From contig DHAE01000001.1 of NCBI GenBank assembly GCA_002397315.1, positions 16,403-80,402 of the forward strand: DNA of 64,000 nt, read 5' to 3'. The notes beneath the pieces are model-generated. The model was given only the letters and a program-made list of their open reading frames with translations. It did no database searches and was not told the origin of the DNA. This document shows, one piece after another, positions 25,577 through 34,903 of this stretch; position 1 is the first letter of the stretch, and each line of letters starts with the position of its first letter. The position numbers and the translations under genes were made by a program. This stretch comes from Comamonadaceae bacterium UBA4962 (GTDB lineage Bacteria > Pseudomonadota > Gammaproteobacteria > Burkholderiales > Burkholderiaceae_C).

Positions 25577-26968
25577 ATGAGCGACGTTCTCTCCCCCACG
25601 AAAACACCCAAAGTCGGGTTCGTGAGCCTCGGCTGCCCGAAGGCCCTCACGGATTCCGAACTGATCCTCACGCAGCTGAGCGCCGAGGGCTACCAGACTT
25701 CCAAGACCTTCGAGGGCGCTGACCTCGTCATCGTCAACACCTGCGGCTTCATCGACGATGCGGTGAAGGAAAGCCTCGACACCATCGGCGAGGCCCTGGC
25801 CGAGAACGGCAAGGTGATCGTCACCGGCTGCCTGGGCGCGCGCGCGGGCGAGGGCGGCGGCAACCTGGTGCGGGAGATGCACCCGAGCGTGCTGGCCGTC
25901 ACGGGCCCGCACGCCACGCAGGAGGTGATGGACGCCGTCCACCAGAACCTGCCCAAGCCGCACGATCCGTTCATCGACCTCGTGCCCGGCAATTTCGGCG
26001 TGGCGGGTATCAAGCTCACGCCCAAGCACTACGCGTACCTCAAGATCAGCGAGGGCTGCAACCACCGCTGCACCTTCTGCATCATCCCCTCGATGCGCGG
26101 CGACCTGGTCTCGCGCCCCGTGGGCGACGTGCTGAGCGAGGCGAGGGCGCTCTTCGAGGGCGGTGTGAAGGAACTGCTGGTGATCAGCCAGGACACGTCG
26201 GCCTACGGCGTGGACGTGAAATACCGTACCGGCTTCTGGGACGGCAAGCCCGTGAAGACACGCATGCTGGAGCTGGTGCAGACGCTGGGTGAGATCGCCG
26301 AGCCCTACGGCGCCTGGGTGCGCCTGCACTACGTGTACCCGTATCCGAGCGTGGACGAGGTGATCCCGTTCATGGCCACGGGCAAGATCCTGCCCTACCT
26401 GGACGTGCCGTTCCAGCACAGCCACCCCGACGTGCTCAAACGCATGAAGCGCCCGGCGAGCGGCGAGCGCAACCTGGAGCGCATCCAGCGCTGGCGCGAA
26501 GCCTGCCCGGAGCTGGTGGTGCGCAGCACCTTCATCGCCGGCTTCCCGGGCGAGACGGAGGAGGAGTTCCAGCACCTGCTCGATTTCCTGCGCGAGGCGC
26601 AGATCGACCGCGCGGGCTGCTTCGCCTACAGCGACGTGAACGGCGCCGTGGCCAACGAACTGCCCGGCATGCTGCCGATGGAAGTGCGCGAGGAGCGCCG
26701 CGCGCGCTTCATGGCCGTGGCCGAAGAGGTGTCCATCGAGCGCCTGCGCCGCCGCGTGGGCGCGACCATGCAGGTGCTGGTGGACCACGCTCCGGCGCTG
26801 GGCCGCAAGGGCGGCCGGGGCCGCAGCTATGCCGATGCGCCCGAGATCGACGGCGTGGTGCACCTGCTGCCACCGGAGAAGATCAGCAAGCAACTCAAGG
26901 TGGGCGAGTTCACGCGCGCGCAGATCGTGGGCGTGCAGGGCCACGACTTGGTCGCAAGACCGATCTAG
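25577..26968 (+). CDS. rimO: Ribosomal protein S12 methylthiotransferase RimO
   Basis: Radical SAM enzyme that adds a methylthio group to Asp89 of ribosomal protein S12. 463 residues. The N-terminal UPF0004 domain has GFVSLGCPKALTDSE with cluster cysteines, also NTCGF and GCLGARAG. The radical SAM cysteines are in SEGCNHRCTFCIIPSMRG, and a TRAM domain closes the protein. The ATG at 25577 starts MSDVLSPTKTPK and is preferred over the earlier in-frame ATG at 25523. It stands alone between phaR and a repeat-bearing gap. Confidence 0.96.
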   Translation: MSDVLSPTKTPKVGFVSLGCPKALTDSELILTQLSAEGYQTSKTFEGADLVIVNTCGFIDDAVKESLDTIGEALAENGKVIVTGCLGARAGEGGGNLVREMHPSVLAVTGPHATQEVMDAVHQNLPKPHDPFIDLVPGNFGVAGIKLTPKHYAYLKISEGCNHRCTFCIIPSMRGDLVSRPVGDVLSEARALFEGGVKELLVISQDTSAYGVDVKYRTGFWDGKPVKTRMLELVQTLGEIAEPYGAWVRLHYVYPYPSVDEVIPFMATGKILPYLDVPFQHSHPDVLKRMKRPASGERNLERIQRWREACPELVVRSTFIAGFPGETEEEFQHLLDFLREAQIDRAGCFAYSDVNGAVANELPGMLPMEVREERRARFMAVAEEVSIERLRRRVGATMQVLVDHAPALGRKGGRGRSYADAPEIDGVVHLLPPEKISKQLKVGEFTRAQIVGVQGHDLVARPI

Positions 26969-26972
26969 GCTT

Positions 26973-27090
26973 CCCCCCCTGAGTCGCCTTCGGCGCCTTC
27001 CCCCCCCAAGGGGGACGCCGCCAGTGGCCCGGCAGAGCCGGTTCCACGGCGTCTGCTGGCGTGGCCTGCTCCGCGGCCATCTGAACGGTG
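26973..27090 (+). repeat. Dispersed intergenic repeat, copy 1
   Basis: A run of C, a short GC hairpin (CGCCTTCGGCG), CCCCCCCAAGGGGG, then a 37-nt block (27042-27078) found unchanged at 49158-49194. It begins 5 nt after the rimO stop. Both copies sit just 3' of a plus-strand gene. Confidence 0.75.
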
Positions 27091-27202
27091 AGGCCGTGTC
27101 GGGTTCATGCGCCTTGCCCTGTGCATTTCTCATCCCAAGAGCGCCGAGCCGCCGGCGGGTGATTCAAATACCCCGGTGTCCGGCCTCCGGGGTGGCGAGT
27201 CC

Positions 27203-27219
27203 GCTATCCAAGAGATAGC
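27203..27219 (+). promoter_or_regulatory. Inverted repeat upstream of mntH
   Basis: GCTATC, CAAGA, GATAGC: a perfect 6-bp inverted repeat with 5-nt spacer, 44 nt before the mntH start. A metal-dependent repressor site is possible but the sequence does not match a motif I can name. Confidence 0.35.
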
Positions 27220-27263
27220 AACTTTTGCCGCACGGACGCCCGCCGCCTGCATAAGATCGCGGC

Positions 27264-28586
27264 ATGTTCTTCCCGCTGCCGCGCACCGCCACCGCTCCGT
27301 TCTGCCCTTCGGAGGTGAAGGGCTCCGTCCGCATCGATCCCGGCCTGCCGTTCCACAGGAAGCTGCTGCGGTACGCAGGGCCGGGGCTGTTGGTGTCCGT
27401 GGGCTACATGGATCCGGGCAATTGGGCGACCGACATCGAGGCGGGATCGCGGTTCGGCTACGGGCTGCTGTTCGTCGTGCTGCTGGCCAGCCTGGCGGCG
27501 ATGCTGCTGCAGACGCTGTGCGTGCGGCTCGGGCTGGTGGCGCAGAAGGATCTGGCGCAGCTGTGCCGCGAGCGCTACGGGCCCGCAGCCAACCGCTTCC
27601 TGTGGGCGGGGGCCGAGCTGGCGATCATCGCCTGCGATCTGGCCGAGGTGCTGGGCGGCGCGCTGGCACTGCACCTGCTGTTCGGGGTGTCGATTCCCGT
27701 GGGCATCGGCATCACCGCGTTCGATACGCTCCTGGTGCTGGGCCTGCAGGGCGCGGGGTTCCGGCGGGTGGAGGCGATCGTGCTGGGGCTGGTGGGGACG
27801 ATCGCGGCCTGTTTCGCGGTGGAACTGGCCTTCGCCCAGCCGCTGTGGTCCGAGGTGGCGATCGGCTTCGCGCCCAGCCTGGACCGCCTGCAGCAGCCGG
27901 GCGCGCTGTACCTGGCCATCGGCATCGTGGGGGCCACGGTGATGCCGCACAACCTCTACCTGCATTCGTCCGTGGTGCAGACCCGGCTGGTGGAGGACAG
28001 CGACGCCGGCCGCCGCGAGGCGATCCGCTTCTGCACGCTGGATGCGGTGGTTTCGCTGTCGCTGGCGCTGCTGGTGAACGCCGCCATCATGGTGCTGGCC
28101 GCGAGCGCCTTCCACGACCACGGCCGCCAGGACGTGGCCGACATCGCGGACGCCTACCGCCTGATCGAGCCGCTGGTCGGCAGCGCGCTGGCGGCCACGC
28201 TGTTCGGCATCGCGCTGCTCGCGTCGGGCCAGAGTTCGACCTTCACCGGCACGATCGCCGGGCAGATCGTGATGGAAGGCTTCCTGGACTTGAAGATCCC
28301 CTGTTGGCAGCGGCGCCTCATCACGCGCGTGCTGGCGCTGGTGCCGGCACTGGTGGGCGTTTGGTGGCTGGGCGACGACGGCGTGGGCAAGATGCTGGTG
28401 CTGAGCCAGGTGGTGCTGAGCTTCCAGCTACCGTTCGCGATGTGGCCGCTGATCCGCTTCACGAGCGATCGCTCGCTGATGAAAGGGTTCGCGAACGGGC
28501 GCACGGTGCGGGTGCTGGCGTGGGCGCTGTTCGCGGTGATCTCGGTGGCCAACGTCTGGCTGGTGGGGGCGGTGCTGGTGGGGTGA
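27264..28586 (+). CDS. mntH: Nramp-family Mn2+/Fe2+ : H+ symporter MntH
   Basis: Inner-membrane divalent metal importer of 440 residues with about 11 spans. The metal-site motifs are both intact: YMDPGNWATDIEAGS in helix 1 and GATVMPHNLYLHSS in helix 6. The N-terminus is extended by about 35 mostly hydrophilic residues before the first helix. The gene stands alone, with an inverted repeat 44 nt upstream that could carry regulation. No mntR is visible nearby. Confidence 0.93.
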   Translation: MFFPLPRTATAPFCPSEVKGSVRIDPGLPFHRKLLRYAGPGLLVSVGYMDPGNWATDIEAGSRFGYGLLFVVLLASLAAMLLQTLCVRLGLVAQKDLAQLCRERYGPAANRFLWAGAELAIIACDLAEVLGGALALHLLFGVSIPVGIGITAFDTLLVLGLQGAGFRRVEAIVLGLVGTIAACFAVELAFAQPLWSEVAIGFAPSLDRLQQPGALYLAIGIVGATVMPHNLYLHSSVVQTRLVEDSDAGRREAIRFCTLDAVVSLSLALLVNAAIMVLAASAFHDHGRQDVADIADAYRLIEPLVGSALAATLFGIALLASGQSSTFTGTIAGQIVMEGFLDLKIPCWQRRLITRVLALVPALVGVWWLGDDGVGKMLVLSQVVLSFQLPFAMWPLIRFTSDRSLMKGFANGRTVRVLAWALFAVISVANVWLVGAVLVG

Positions 28587-28699
28587 GACGGCGGCCGCAT
28601 ACGCAATTCCACGGAAGGATTTCGCGAACGGTTGAGCTCTAATCCCGGGGTTACCACTTATGGACGTGCGCACATGTCTGCCCGCACTTCTGTCTCCCC

Positions 28700-30019
28700 A
28701 TGACCTCTTCCCTCCGATCCTCCATGGCCGCTTCCAGCAGCGAAGCGGCCCCTGCCGCGCCCGCGCAATCCAAGGTGGGCACCGTCCTGCGCGTGACGGG
28801 CGGCAACTTCATGGAGATGTTCGACTTCTTCCTGTTCGGCTTCTACGCCACGCAGATCTCCAAGGCGTTCTTCCCCGCGGGCGACGAGTTCGCCTCGCTC
28901 ATGCTGACGTTCATGACGTTCGGCGCGGGCTTCCTGATGCGCCCGCTGGGCGCCGTCTTCCTGGGCGCGTACGTCGACCGCGTCGGCCGTCGCCAGGGCC
29001 TGATCGTGACGCTCGCGCTGATGGCGCTGGGCACGCTGCTCATCGCCTGCGTGCCGGGCTACGCCACCATCGGCCTCGCGGCGCCGCTGCTGGTGCTGGT
29101 CGGCCGGCTGCTGCAGGGCTTCTCGGCCGGCGTGGAGCTGGGCGGCGTGTCGGTGTACCTGGCCGAAATGGCGACGCCGGGCCGCAAGGGCTTCTACGTG
29201 AGCTGGCAGTCGGCCAGCCAGCAGGTGGCGATCATCGTCGCGGCGGCGCTGGGCTACTGGCTCAACGTGACCTTCATGCCGCAGGAGATCGCCGATTTCT
29301 ACTGGCGCCTGCCGTTCTTCGTGGGCTGCCTGATCGTGCCGGTGCTGTTCGTCATCCGCCGCTCGCTGCAGGAGACGGAAGAGTTCAAGGCGCGCAAGCA
29401 CCGCCCGTCCACGCGCGAGATCTTCCGCTCCATCGTCTCCAACTGGGGGCTGGTGATCGCGGGGATGATGATGGTGTCGATGACGACCGTGTCGTTCTAC
29501 CTCATCACCGTCTACACGCCCACGTTCGGCAAGAGCGTGCTGCACCTGAGCACCACCGATGCGCTGGTGGTGACGCTGTGCGTGGCGCTCTCCAACTTCT
29601 TCTGGCTGCCGGTGATGGGCGCGCTCTCCGACCGCGTGGGCCGCAAGCCGCTGCTGGTGGCCTTCACGGTGCTGACCATCCTCACCGCCTACCCGGCCCT
29701 CAAGTGGCTGGTGGCCGCGCCGGACTTCGTGCGCATGCTGGAGGTCGAGCTGTGGCTGTCGTTCCTCTACGCGAGCTACAACGGCGCGATGGTGGTGGCG
29801 CTCACGGAGGTGATGCCGGTGGACGTGCGCACCGTGGGCTTCTCGCTGGCCTACAGCCTCGCCACCGCGGTGTTCGGCGGCTTCACGCCGGCCGTCGCCA
29901 CGGGTCTGATCGAATGGTCGGGCGACAAGGCCGCGCCGGGCTGGTGGATGACGGCGGCGGCGGTCTGCGGTCTGCTCGCGACGCTGCGGCTGTACCGCCG
30001 GGCTGCCGCGCGGCGTTGA
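28700..30019 (+). CDS. MFS citrate/tricarballylate-type proton symporter
   Basis: Major facilitator with 12 predicted spans, 439 residues, of the metabolite:H+ symporter (CitA/TcuC) branch. Evidence: GGNFMEMFDFFLFGFYAT at the start of helix 1, the loop 2-3 motif LGAYVDRVGRRQGL, RLLQGFSAGVELGG in helix 4, and LSDRVGRKPLL between helices 8 and 9. Substrate by family is citrate or a related tricarboxylate; not proven. An ATG eight codons downstream (28724) is an alternative start. No regulator or metabolic partner is adjacent. Confidence 0.83.
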   Translation: MTSSLRSSMAASSSEAAPAAPAQSKVGTVLRVTGGNFMEMFDFFLFGFYATQISKAFFPAGDEFASLMLTFMTFGAGFLMRPLGAVFLGAYVDRVGRRQGLIVTLALMALGTLLIACVPGYATIGLAAPLLVLVGRLLQGFSAGVELGGVSVYLAEMATPGRKGFYVSWQSASQQVAIIVAAALGYWLNVTFMPQEIADFYWRLPFFVGCLIVPVLFVIRRSLQETEEFKARKHRPSTREIFRSIVSNWGLVIAGMMMVSMTTVSFYLITVYTPTFGKSVLHLSTTDALVVTLCVALSNFFWLPVMGALSDRVGRKPLLVAFTVLTILTAYPALKWLVAAPDFVRMLEVELWLSFLYASYNGAMVVALTEVMPVDVRTVGFSLAYSLATAVFGGFTPAVATGLIEWSGDKAAPGWWMTAAAVCGLLATLRLYRRAAARR

Positions 30020-30059
30020 CGGCAGGGTCGGCGGCGCCGGCCTCGGCGCGGGCGTGCCC

Positions 30060-31013
30060 TTACCGCAGTTCGGGCCGCAGACGCACGGCCACGCACACGC
30101 CCGCGACCAGCAGCCCGATTCCCAGCAGGGTGGCGCCGCCTGGCCAGGTGCCGCGCAGCAGGAAGGCATAGAGCAGCGCGGCCAGGGTTTCGAAGACGAT
30201 GAGCTGCCCGACCAGCGCGGTGGGCAGCCGTTGGCTGGCCGCATTCCAGCACAGCGTGCCCAGCCAAGAGGACAACAGGCCGATCGTCGTCATCAGGCCC
30301 ACGAAGGCCCAGGGGCGCGGGCCCAGGGGCTCCACGCTGGCCGGCGTGGCGGCGAAAGCGAAGCTCCAGGCGAGATAGGCGCCATAGCCCAGCAAGGCGA
30401 GGGGCAGGGTCACGAGCCCCTGGGCCGTGGCCCAGGCCCGTGCGCCGCGATCCGCATGGGCCCGCATCCAGTCGCCGTTGCGCAGCGGGTACCAGGTCCA
30501 GCATGCCACCGCGCCGATCGCCAGCAGACCGCCCCACAGGTAGCTGCCGCGTTCTGCCGGCGAAGCTCCCGAAAGGGCTGCCATTTCCGCGTGATGGACG
30601 CTGGCGATGCCTCCCAGGATCGCCAGCAGGGCCGGTGCGAGCCGACGCCATGGCAGGCGCCCGTCGCGGGCATGGTTGCGCAGATTGGCGGCGATCGCGA
30701 TGACCACCGGCAGCGTGCCGATGACCATGGTCGGCAGGGGAGCGCCCGCACGCTGAATCGCGCTGGAGAGCAGCAGGTAGTACAGAAAGTTGCCGACTGC
30801 CGAGAGCTTGAGGGCTTCGGTCCAATCGGCGCGCGTGAGCCGCCGCAGTTCGGCGCGGTCCCACCAGGCGAGCGGCAGCGTGATCAGCCCGAAAGCCACG
30901 TACCGGCCCAGGGTATGGAGCACGGGCGGATATTCCGGCAGCAGAAGCGGCCCCACGAACACCAGTCCCCACATCAGCCCCGCCATCAGGGCGAATGCCA
31001 CGCCTGCACCCAT
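30060..31013 (-). CDS. DMT-superfamily (EamA) transporter
   Basis: Ten-span drug/metabolite transporter of 317 residues, two EamA repeats (FALMAGLMWGLVFVGPLLLP in the first, and FVGLMTTIGLLSSWLGTLCW in the second). It is probably an exporter; substrate unknown. The ATG at 31013 is chosen since AAGGAAGGA lies 6 nt upstream; the frame opens 10 codons earlier. It follows an AraC regulator on the same strand after 100 nt, so the AraC protein may control it. Confidence 0.83.
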   Translation of the reverse strand: MGAGVAFALMAGLMWGLVFVGPLLLPEYPPVLHTLGRYVAFGLITLPLAWWDRAELRRLTRADWTEALKLSAVGNFLYYLLLSSAIQRAGAPLPTMVIGTLPVVIAIAANLRNHARDGRLPWRRLAPALLAILGGIASVHHAEMAALSGASPAERGSYLWGGLLAIGAVACWTWYPLRNGDWMRAHADRGARAWATAQGLVTLPLALLGYGAYLAWSFAFAATPASVEPLGPRPWAFVGLMTTIGLLSSWLGTLCWNAASQRLPTALVGQLIVFETLAALLYAFLLRGTWPGGATLLGIGLLVAGVCVAVRLRPELR

Positions 31014-31113
31014 CGATCGTCCTTCCTTGCGATACCGTCGCATCGGTCCGCATGGTGGCTCTAACGTTCGCGCCTGTCTTGTACCAGCTTGCTCTCGCGG
31101 CGGATTCGTGCGG

Positions 31114-31941
31114 TCAGCGCACCTGTCGCTGGTAGCGGCCCGGGGAGACGCCGTAGCGGATCGCGAACGCCCGGGTCAGGTGCGCCTGATCGGTGAGACC
31201 GGTGGCCACGGCCACTTCGGCGGCCCGCACACCCTGCGCCAGCAGTTCTTTGGCCCGTGCGAGCCGCAGGGCCATCAGCATCTGGTGCGGCGTGACGTGG
31301 TACTGCGCCTTGAATTTGCGCTGAAAGTGGAAGGGGCTCAGTTCCGCCACCGCCGCCAGGTCGGCCAGGGCGAGGCGCTCGTGCAGCAATGCGCGCATGC
31401 AATCGATGACCGGCCCCAGGCGTGCCGCCGCGCCATCGCGCGGGCCCCCCGGGCCCGTGCGGGCCAGCGGGCGCAAACCCGCCAGAAAATCCAGCAGCAG
31501 ACCGTCGACCTGCAAAGAGTCATCGCTGTGCCACATCTGCCGGTGCAGCGATACCAGGTGCCGTGCCAGCGCTGGATGGCGGGCCTCCACCACCTCGCCG
31601 AACCACCAGTGCGCCTCGCCGGTGAGCGCGTCGATCAGCGCCGGATCGAGGTACAGCATGCGGTAGCGCCATCCGCCTGCGGTTTCGGCACGCCCGGTGT
31701 GCAGCACATCGGGATGCATCGCCACGATGGATTGCGGTGCGGCGAGATGGTCGGTGCCGCGGTAGCGGAACCGCTCGACGCCTGCCTCGATGACGCCCAG
31801 CCCGTAGGCCTGGTGCGCATGTGGCTCGAACGCATGCTGTACGAGCCGCGCCCTGTACAGCTCCGCGCCCGGCCGGCCCGCCACGCGCCGGAATTCGGCA
31901 TGGTCTGCAGGAGCGCCGGGCGGCACGGGTGGGGAGAGCAT
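31114..31941 (-). CDS. AraC-family transcriptional regulator
   Basis: A 275-residue regulator with an N-terminal cupin-type sensor domain (HAFEPHAHQAYGLGVIEAG) and a C-terminal double helix-turn-helix (LADLAAVAELSPFHFQRKFK, then VATGLTDQAHLTRAFAIRYG) ending in the typical GVSPGRYQRQ. The open frame has an earlier ATG at 31971, but that codon abuts the efp terminator hairpin and would leave no ribosome-binding site, so I prefer the ATG at 31941, itself with a weak site. The downstream DMT transporter on the same strand is the likely target. Confidence 0.85.
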   Translation of the reverse strand: MLSPPVPPGAPADHAEFRRVAGRPGAELYRARLVQHAFEPHAHQAYGLGVIEAGVERFRYRGTDHLAAPQSIVAMHPDVLHTGRAETAGGWRYRMLYLDPALIDALTGEAHWWFGEVVEARHPALARHLVSLHRQMWHSDDSLQVDGLLLDFLAGLRPLARTGPGGPRDGAAARLGPVIDCMRALLHERLALADLAAVAELSPFHFQRKFKAQYHVTPHQMLMALRLARAKELLAQGVRAAEVAVATGLTDQAHLTRAFAIRYGVSPGRYQRQVR

Positions 31942-31973
31942 GCCCGGGAGTCTAATGTGCAGCCCGGCCATGG

Positions 31974-32009
31974 AAAAAGGGCACGGACTTTCAGGCCCGT
32001 GCCCTTTTT
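31974..32009 (-). terminator. Strong bidirectional terminator after efp
   Basis: AAAAAGGGCACGG (31974-31986) pairs with CCGTGCCCTTTTT (31997-32009), 13 bp, with T-runs on both strands. It lies 44 nt after the efp stop. Confidence 0.88.
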
Positions 32010-32052
32010 CTGCGGTCGCAGGAACGCTCGCCGCCCGGAGGCGGCCCGGCGA

Positions 32053-32607
32053 TCAGACGCGCTTGCGGTATTCGCCCGTACGCGTGTCGATTTCGATCTT
32101 GTCGCCCTGGCTGACGAACAGCGGTACAGGCACTTCGAAACCGGTGGCGATCTTGGCGGGCTTGAGCACCTTGCCGGACGTGTCGCCCTTGACGGCGGGT
32201 TCCGTCCAGGTGATCTCGCGCTCGACGCTGGTGGGCAGCTCGACCGAGATGGCCTTGCCGTCGTAGAACACCACTTCGAGGGACATGCCGTCTTCCAGGT
32301 AGTTCAGCGCGTCGCCCATGTTCTCGGCTTCGACTTCGTACTGGTTGTATTCGGTGTCCATGCAGACGTACATCGGGTCCGCGAAGTACGAGTACGTGCA
32401 TTCCTTCTTGTCGAGGATCACGTTGTCGATCTTGTCGTCGGCCTTGTAGACGTTTTCGGTGCCGAAGTTGCCGATCAGGCTCTTGAGCTTCATGCGCACG
32501 GTGGCGGCGCCGCGGCCGCCGCGGGCGTATTCGGTCTTCAGGACGACCATCGGGTCCTTGCCGTGCATGATCACGTTGCCGGCGCGGATTTCTTGAGCGA
32601 TTTTCAT
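32053..32607 (-). CDS. efp: Translation elongation factor P
   Basis: Relieves ribosome stalling at polyproline. 184 residues, three OB/KOW domains. The tip of domain I reads YARGGRGAATVRM, placing Arg at residue 32, the residue that EarP rhamnosylates; Lys is found there in EpmA-type EF-P. The start MKIAQEIRAGNVI is the family start. earP is immediately upstream on the same strand, so target and modifying enzyme are co-located. A terminator follows. Confidence 0.97.
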   Translation of the reverse strand: MKIAQEIRAGNVIMHGKDPMVVLKTEYARGGRGAATVRMKLKSLIGNFGTENVYKADDKIDNVILDKKECTYSYFADPMYVCMDTEYNQYEVEAENMGDALNYLEDGMSLEVVFYDGKAISVELPTSVEREITWTEPAVKGDTSGKVLKPAKIATGFEVPVPLFVSQGDKIEIDTRTGEYRKRV

Positions 32608-32778
32608 AGCAGATTTGCCTGGGTTGGGGCCGCTCAACGCACCGGAGCGCCCTGCCGAGCCGGGCAGCGAGGCGCGGCGGATATGGCGAGGGCGCCGGGC
32701 ATGTTCCGCGGCGGGGGATGCGCCGGCCGCACGCTTTTGCCAAGCGTGCCGGCCCATGAAGGCGCAAAACCCCGGATT

Positions 32779-33888
32779 TTAGCTTTTTTCCCGCACGAAC
32801 CCGAGCAGCTGCGTCACGAGGTCGTCCTGGGCGAGCAGCCGCGAGCGCGCCGCCTGCACGCAGCCGCGCCAGTCCGCCAGCGTGGAAGGGTGCAGGGGCG
32901 GCACGGCGGCATCGGTGTTGTCGATGCCGTTCCAGGCGTGGTGGAAGCGCCGCAGCGACGCCGGCGCCTGCAGCCAGTCGAGGAAGGCGTCGAGCTTGGC
33001 GTGGTGGGCACCGTCGTCCTGCGGATAGATGTGCCAGACGAAGGGCTGGCCGGCCCAGAGCGCCCGCACCAGAGAATCCTCGCCGCGCACGGCGTTCAGG
33101 TCGCAGGCGAGCAGCATGTCGTCGAACGCCGGCTGGGGGCAGGGCGCGAGGTAGGTGATGGGGAAGCCCGGCTCGGAAACGGCACTGGTGGAGCCGTCTT
33201 GCAGGACCGAACGCACGGCCGCCGTGGCGCGCCCCGGGGTGGCGAGCAGGTGCGCGTCGCCGCGCTCGGCGAGCCGGCCCAGCAGCGCCGGCAGCCCGGC
33301 GGGCTCGTAGCAGAAGAGCGAGACGGCGAAAGCCTCCGGCGCGATGCCGTGGCGCGCGCGCCAGCCGGCACGGTCGAACGCCGCCTGGCGCTCCGGTAGG
33401 TCGTTCTCGCGCAGCAGGCCGCCGGTGCGCTCCGTGAAGCCGGGGTAGAAGAACCAGCGCGTGCGGCCAGCGCCCGGGCCGGAGAAGAGGGGAGAGGGCA
33501 GGCGGTGGCTGCGCTCGACGTAGCCCTCCGCCGACAGGTATTCGAGGTTGATCCAGATCGGATGCTTGGCCTGCCCGTCCGCATCGGGGGGCGGCAGGCC
33601 GGCCAGGAAGCCTTCGGGCACGTCGCAGCCGAACGCCTCGACGAGCACGTCGCACGGCGAGGCGGCGACCGGGCCCGCGGGCCAGGGCAGCACCTCGACG
33701 CCCGGCGCGCCCCGCGGCGCCATCCAGGCGAGGGCGGAGGCGTCGTCCGTCCACAGCCGCACGCGGTGGCCGAGCGCGCCCAACTGGGCCGCGAGGCGCC
33801 AGCAGACGCCGATGTCGCCGAAGTTGTCGATCACGCGGCAGAAGAGGTCCCAGGCGAGCGGGGCGGTGGTGTGCTTCGGGGCGTTCAT
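32779..33888 (-). CDS. earP: EF-P arginine rhamnosyltransferase EarP
   Basis: Transfers rhamnose from dTDP-rhamnose to Arg32 of EF-P. 369 residues. The N-terminus WDLFCRVIDNFGDIGVCWRL holds the conserved Asp of the active site, and the C-terminal nucleotide-sugar pocket is around CDLNAVRGEDSLVRALWAGQ and PFVWHIYPQDDGAHHAKL. GGAGGA lies 6 nt before the ATG at 33888, which overlaps the lysR stop by four bases. The pairing with an EF-P bearing Arg32 confirms the call. Confidence 0.95.
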   Translation of the reverse strand: MNAPKHTTAPLAWDLFCRVIDNFGDIGVCWRLAAQLGALGHRVRLWTDDASALAWMAPRGAPGVEVLPWPAGPVAASPCDVLVEAFGCDVPEGFLAGLPPPDADGQAKHPIWINLEYLSAEGYVERSHRLPSPLFSGPGAGRTRWFFYPGFTERTGGLLRENDLPERQAAFDRAGWRARHGIAPEAFAVSLFCYEPAGLPALLGRLAERGDAHLLATPGRATAAVRSVLQDGSTSAVSEPGFPITYLAPCPQPAFDDMLLACDLNAVRGEDSLVRALWAGQPFVWHIYPQDDGAHHAKLDAFLDWLQAPASLRRFHHAWNGIDNTDAAVPPLHPSTLADWRGCVQAARSRLLAQDDLVTQLLGFVREKS

Positions 33889-34790
33889 GCTGCGTCCTCC
33901 ACAGCGGGGGCTTCGCGCAGGTGGTCCACCAACAGGCGCGCCACGCTGGAGAGCGCGTCGCCCGAGCGCACGCACAGCGCCAACTGGCGCCGCGCCCAGG
34001 GCTCCGCCAGCGCGACGGTGCGCAGCGGCAGGGTGCCGAGGTAGAGCCGCGCACTGCCGCGCGGCAGCACGCCCACGCCGAGGCCGGCCGACACCATGAG
34101 GCAGAGCGCGTCGTAGCTCGTCACCTGGATGCGCAGCCGCAGCGGCATCTCGGCCTCGGCCGCGGCGCGCGTCAGCAGGTTGTTGATCGCGCTGCCCGGG
34201 TGTACGCCCACGAAGTCGCAATCCAGCGCATCGGCCAGCCGCACGCTGCGCCGCCGCGCCAGGGCATGGCCCCGGGGCGCCACCAGCACGAGTTCGTCCT
34301 CCCGGTAGGGCAGCAGCGTGACGCGGTCGCCGTAGTTGCCGTGGTTGAGGATGCCGATGTCGGCCGCGTTCTCCGCGACCGAGCGGGCGATGGCGCTGCT
34401 GATCTGCTCCTCCAGCCGCACCTGCACCTGGGGGTGCGCCGCCATGAAGCGCTGCAGATCGCGCGGCAGGAACTGGGTGATGGCCGAGATGTTGGCCACC
34501 ACGCGCACCTGGCCGCGCACGCCGGCACGGTAGTCGCCCATCTGCGCGGCGATGCCGTCCAGGTCGTTGAGCACGCCGCGCGCCAGGTCGAGCAGCGCAT
34601 AGGCGGCGGCCGTGGGCTCGCTGCCGCGGTTGCTGCGCGCGAACAGGTCCACGCCGAGGGCATGCTCCAGTTCCGCGAGGCGCCGGCTGGCGGCCGAGGC
34701 GGCGATGTGCTCGCGCGCCGCCGCGCGGGCGATGGCGTTCTCTTCCATCACCGCCACGAAGAGGCGCAGGGACACGGGGTCGAGTTTCAT
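33885..34790 (-). CDS. LysR-family transcriptional regulator
   Basis: A 301-residue LysR regulator. The N-terminal helix-turn-helix spans roughly residues 4-60 (LRLFVAVMEENAIARAAARE through DLFARSNRGSEPT), followed by the periplasmic-binding-protein-like effector domain. It is divergent from the CoA-transferase/HMG-CoA-lyase/Bug operon across a 113-bp gap, the usual arrangement for regulating that operon. Its stop overlaps the earP start by four bases on the same strand, which is unusual. Confidence 0.9.
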   Translation of the reverse strand: MKLDPVSLRLFVAVMEENAIARAAAREHIAASAASRRLAELEHALGVDLFARSNRGSEPTAAAYALLDLARGVLNDLDGIAAQMGDYRAGVRGQVRVVANISAITQFLPRDLQRFMAAHPQVQVRLEEQISSAIARSVAENAADIGILNHGNYGDRVTLLPYREDELVLVAPRGHALARRRSVRLADALDCDFVGVHPGSAINNLLTRAAAEAEMPLRLRIQVTSYDALCLMVSAGLGVGVLPRGSARLYLGTLPLRTVALAEPWARRQLALCVRSGDALSSVARLLVDHLREAPAVEDAA

Positions 34791-34903
34791 GCCGGGGATG
34801 GTAGCCGCCTGCCATGCCGGTTTGCGATGGCACCTTCTCGATTGGGCGTTTTGCGGCCGCGCCGGGGCTGGGCATGATGCGCGCTATGCAGGAGACATCC
34901 CCC

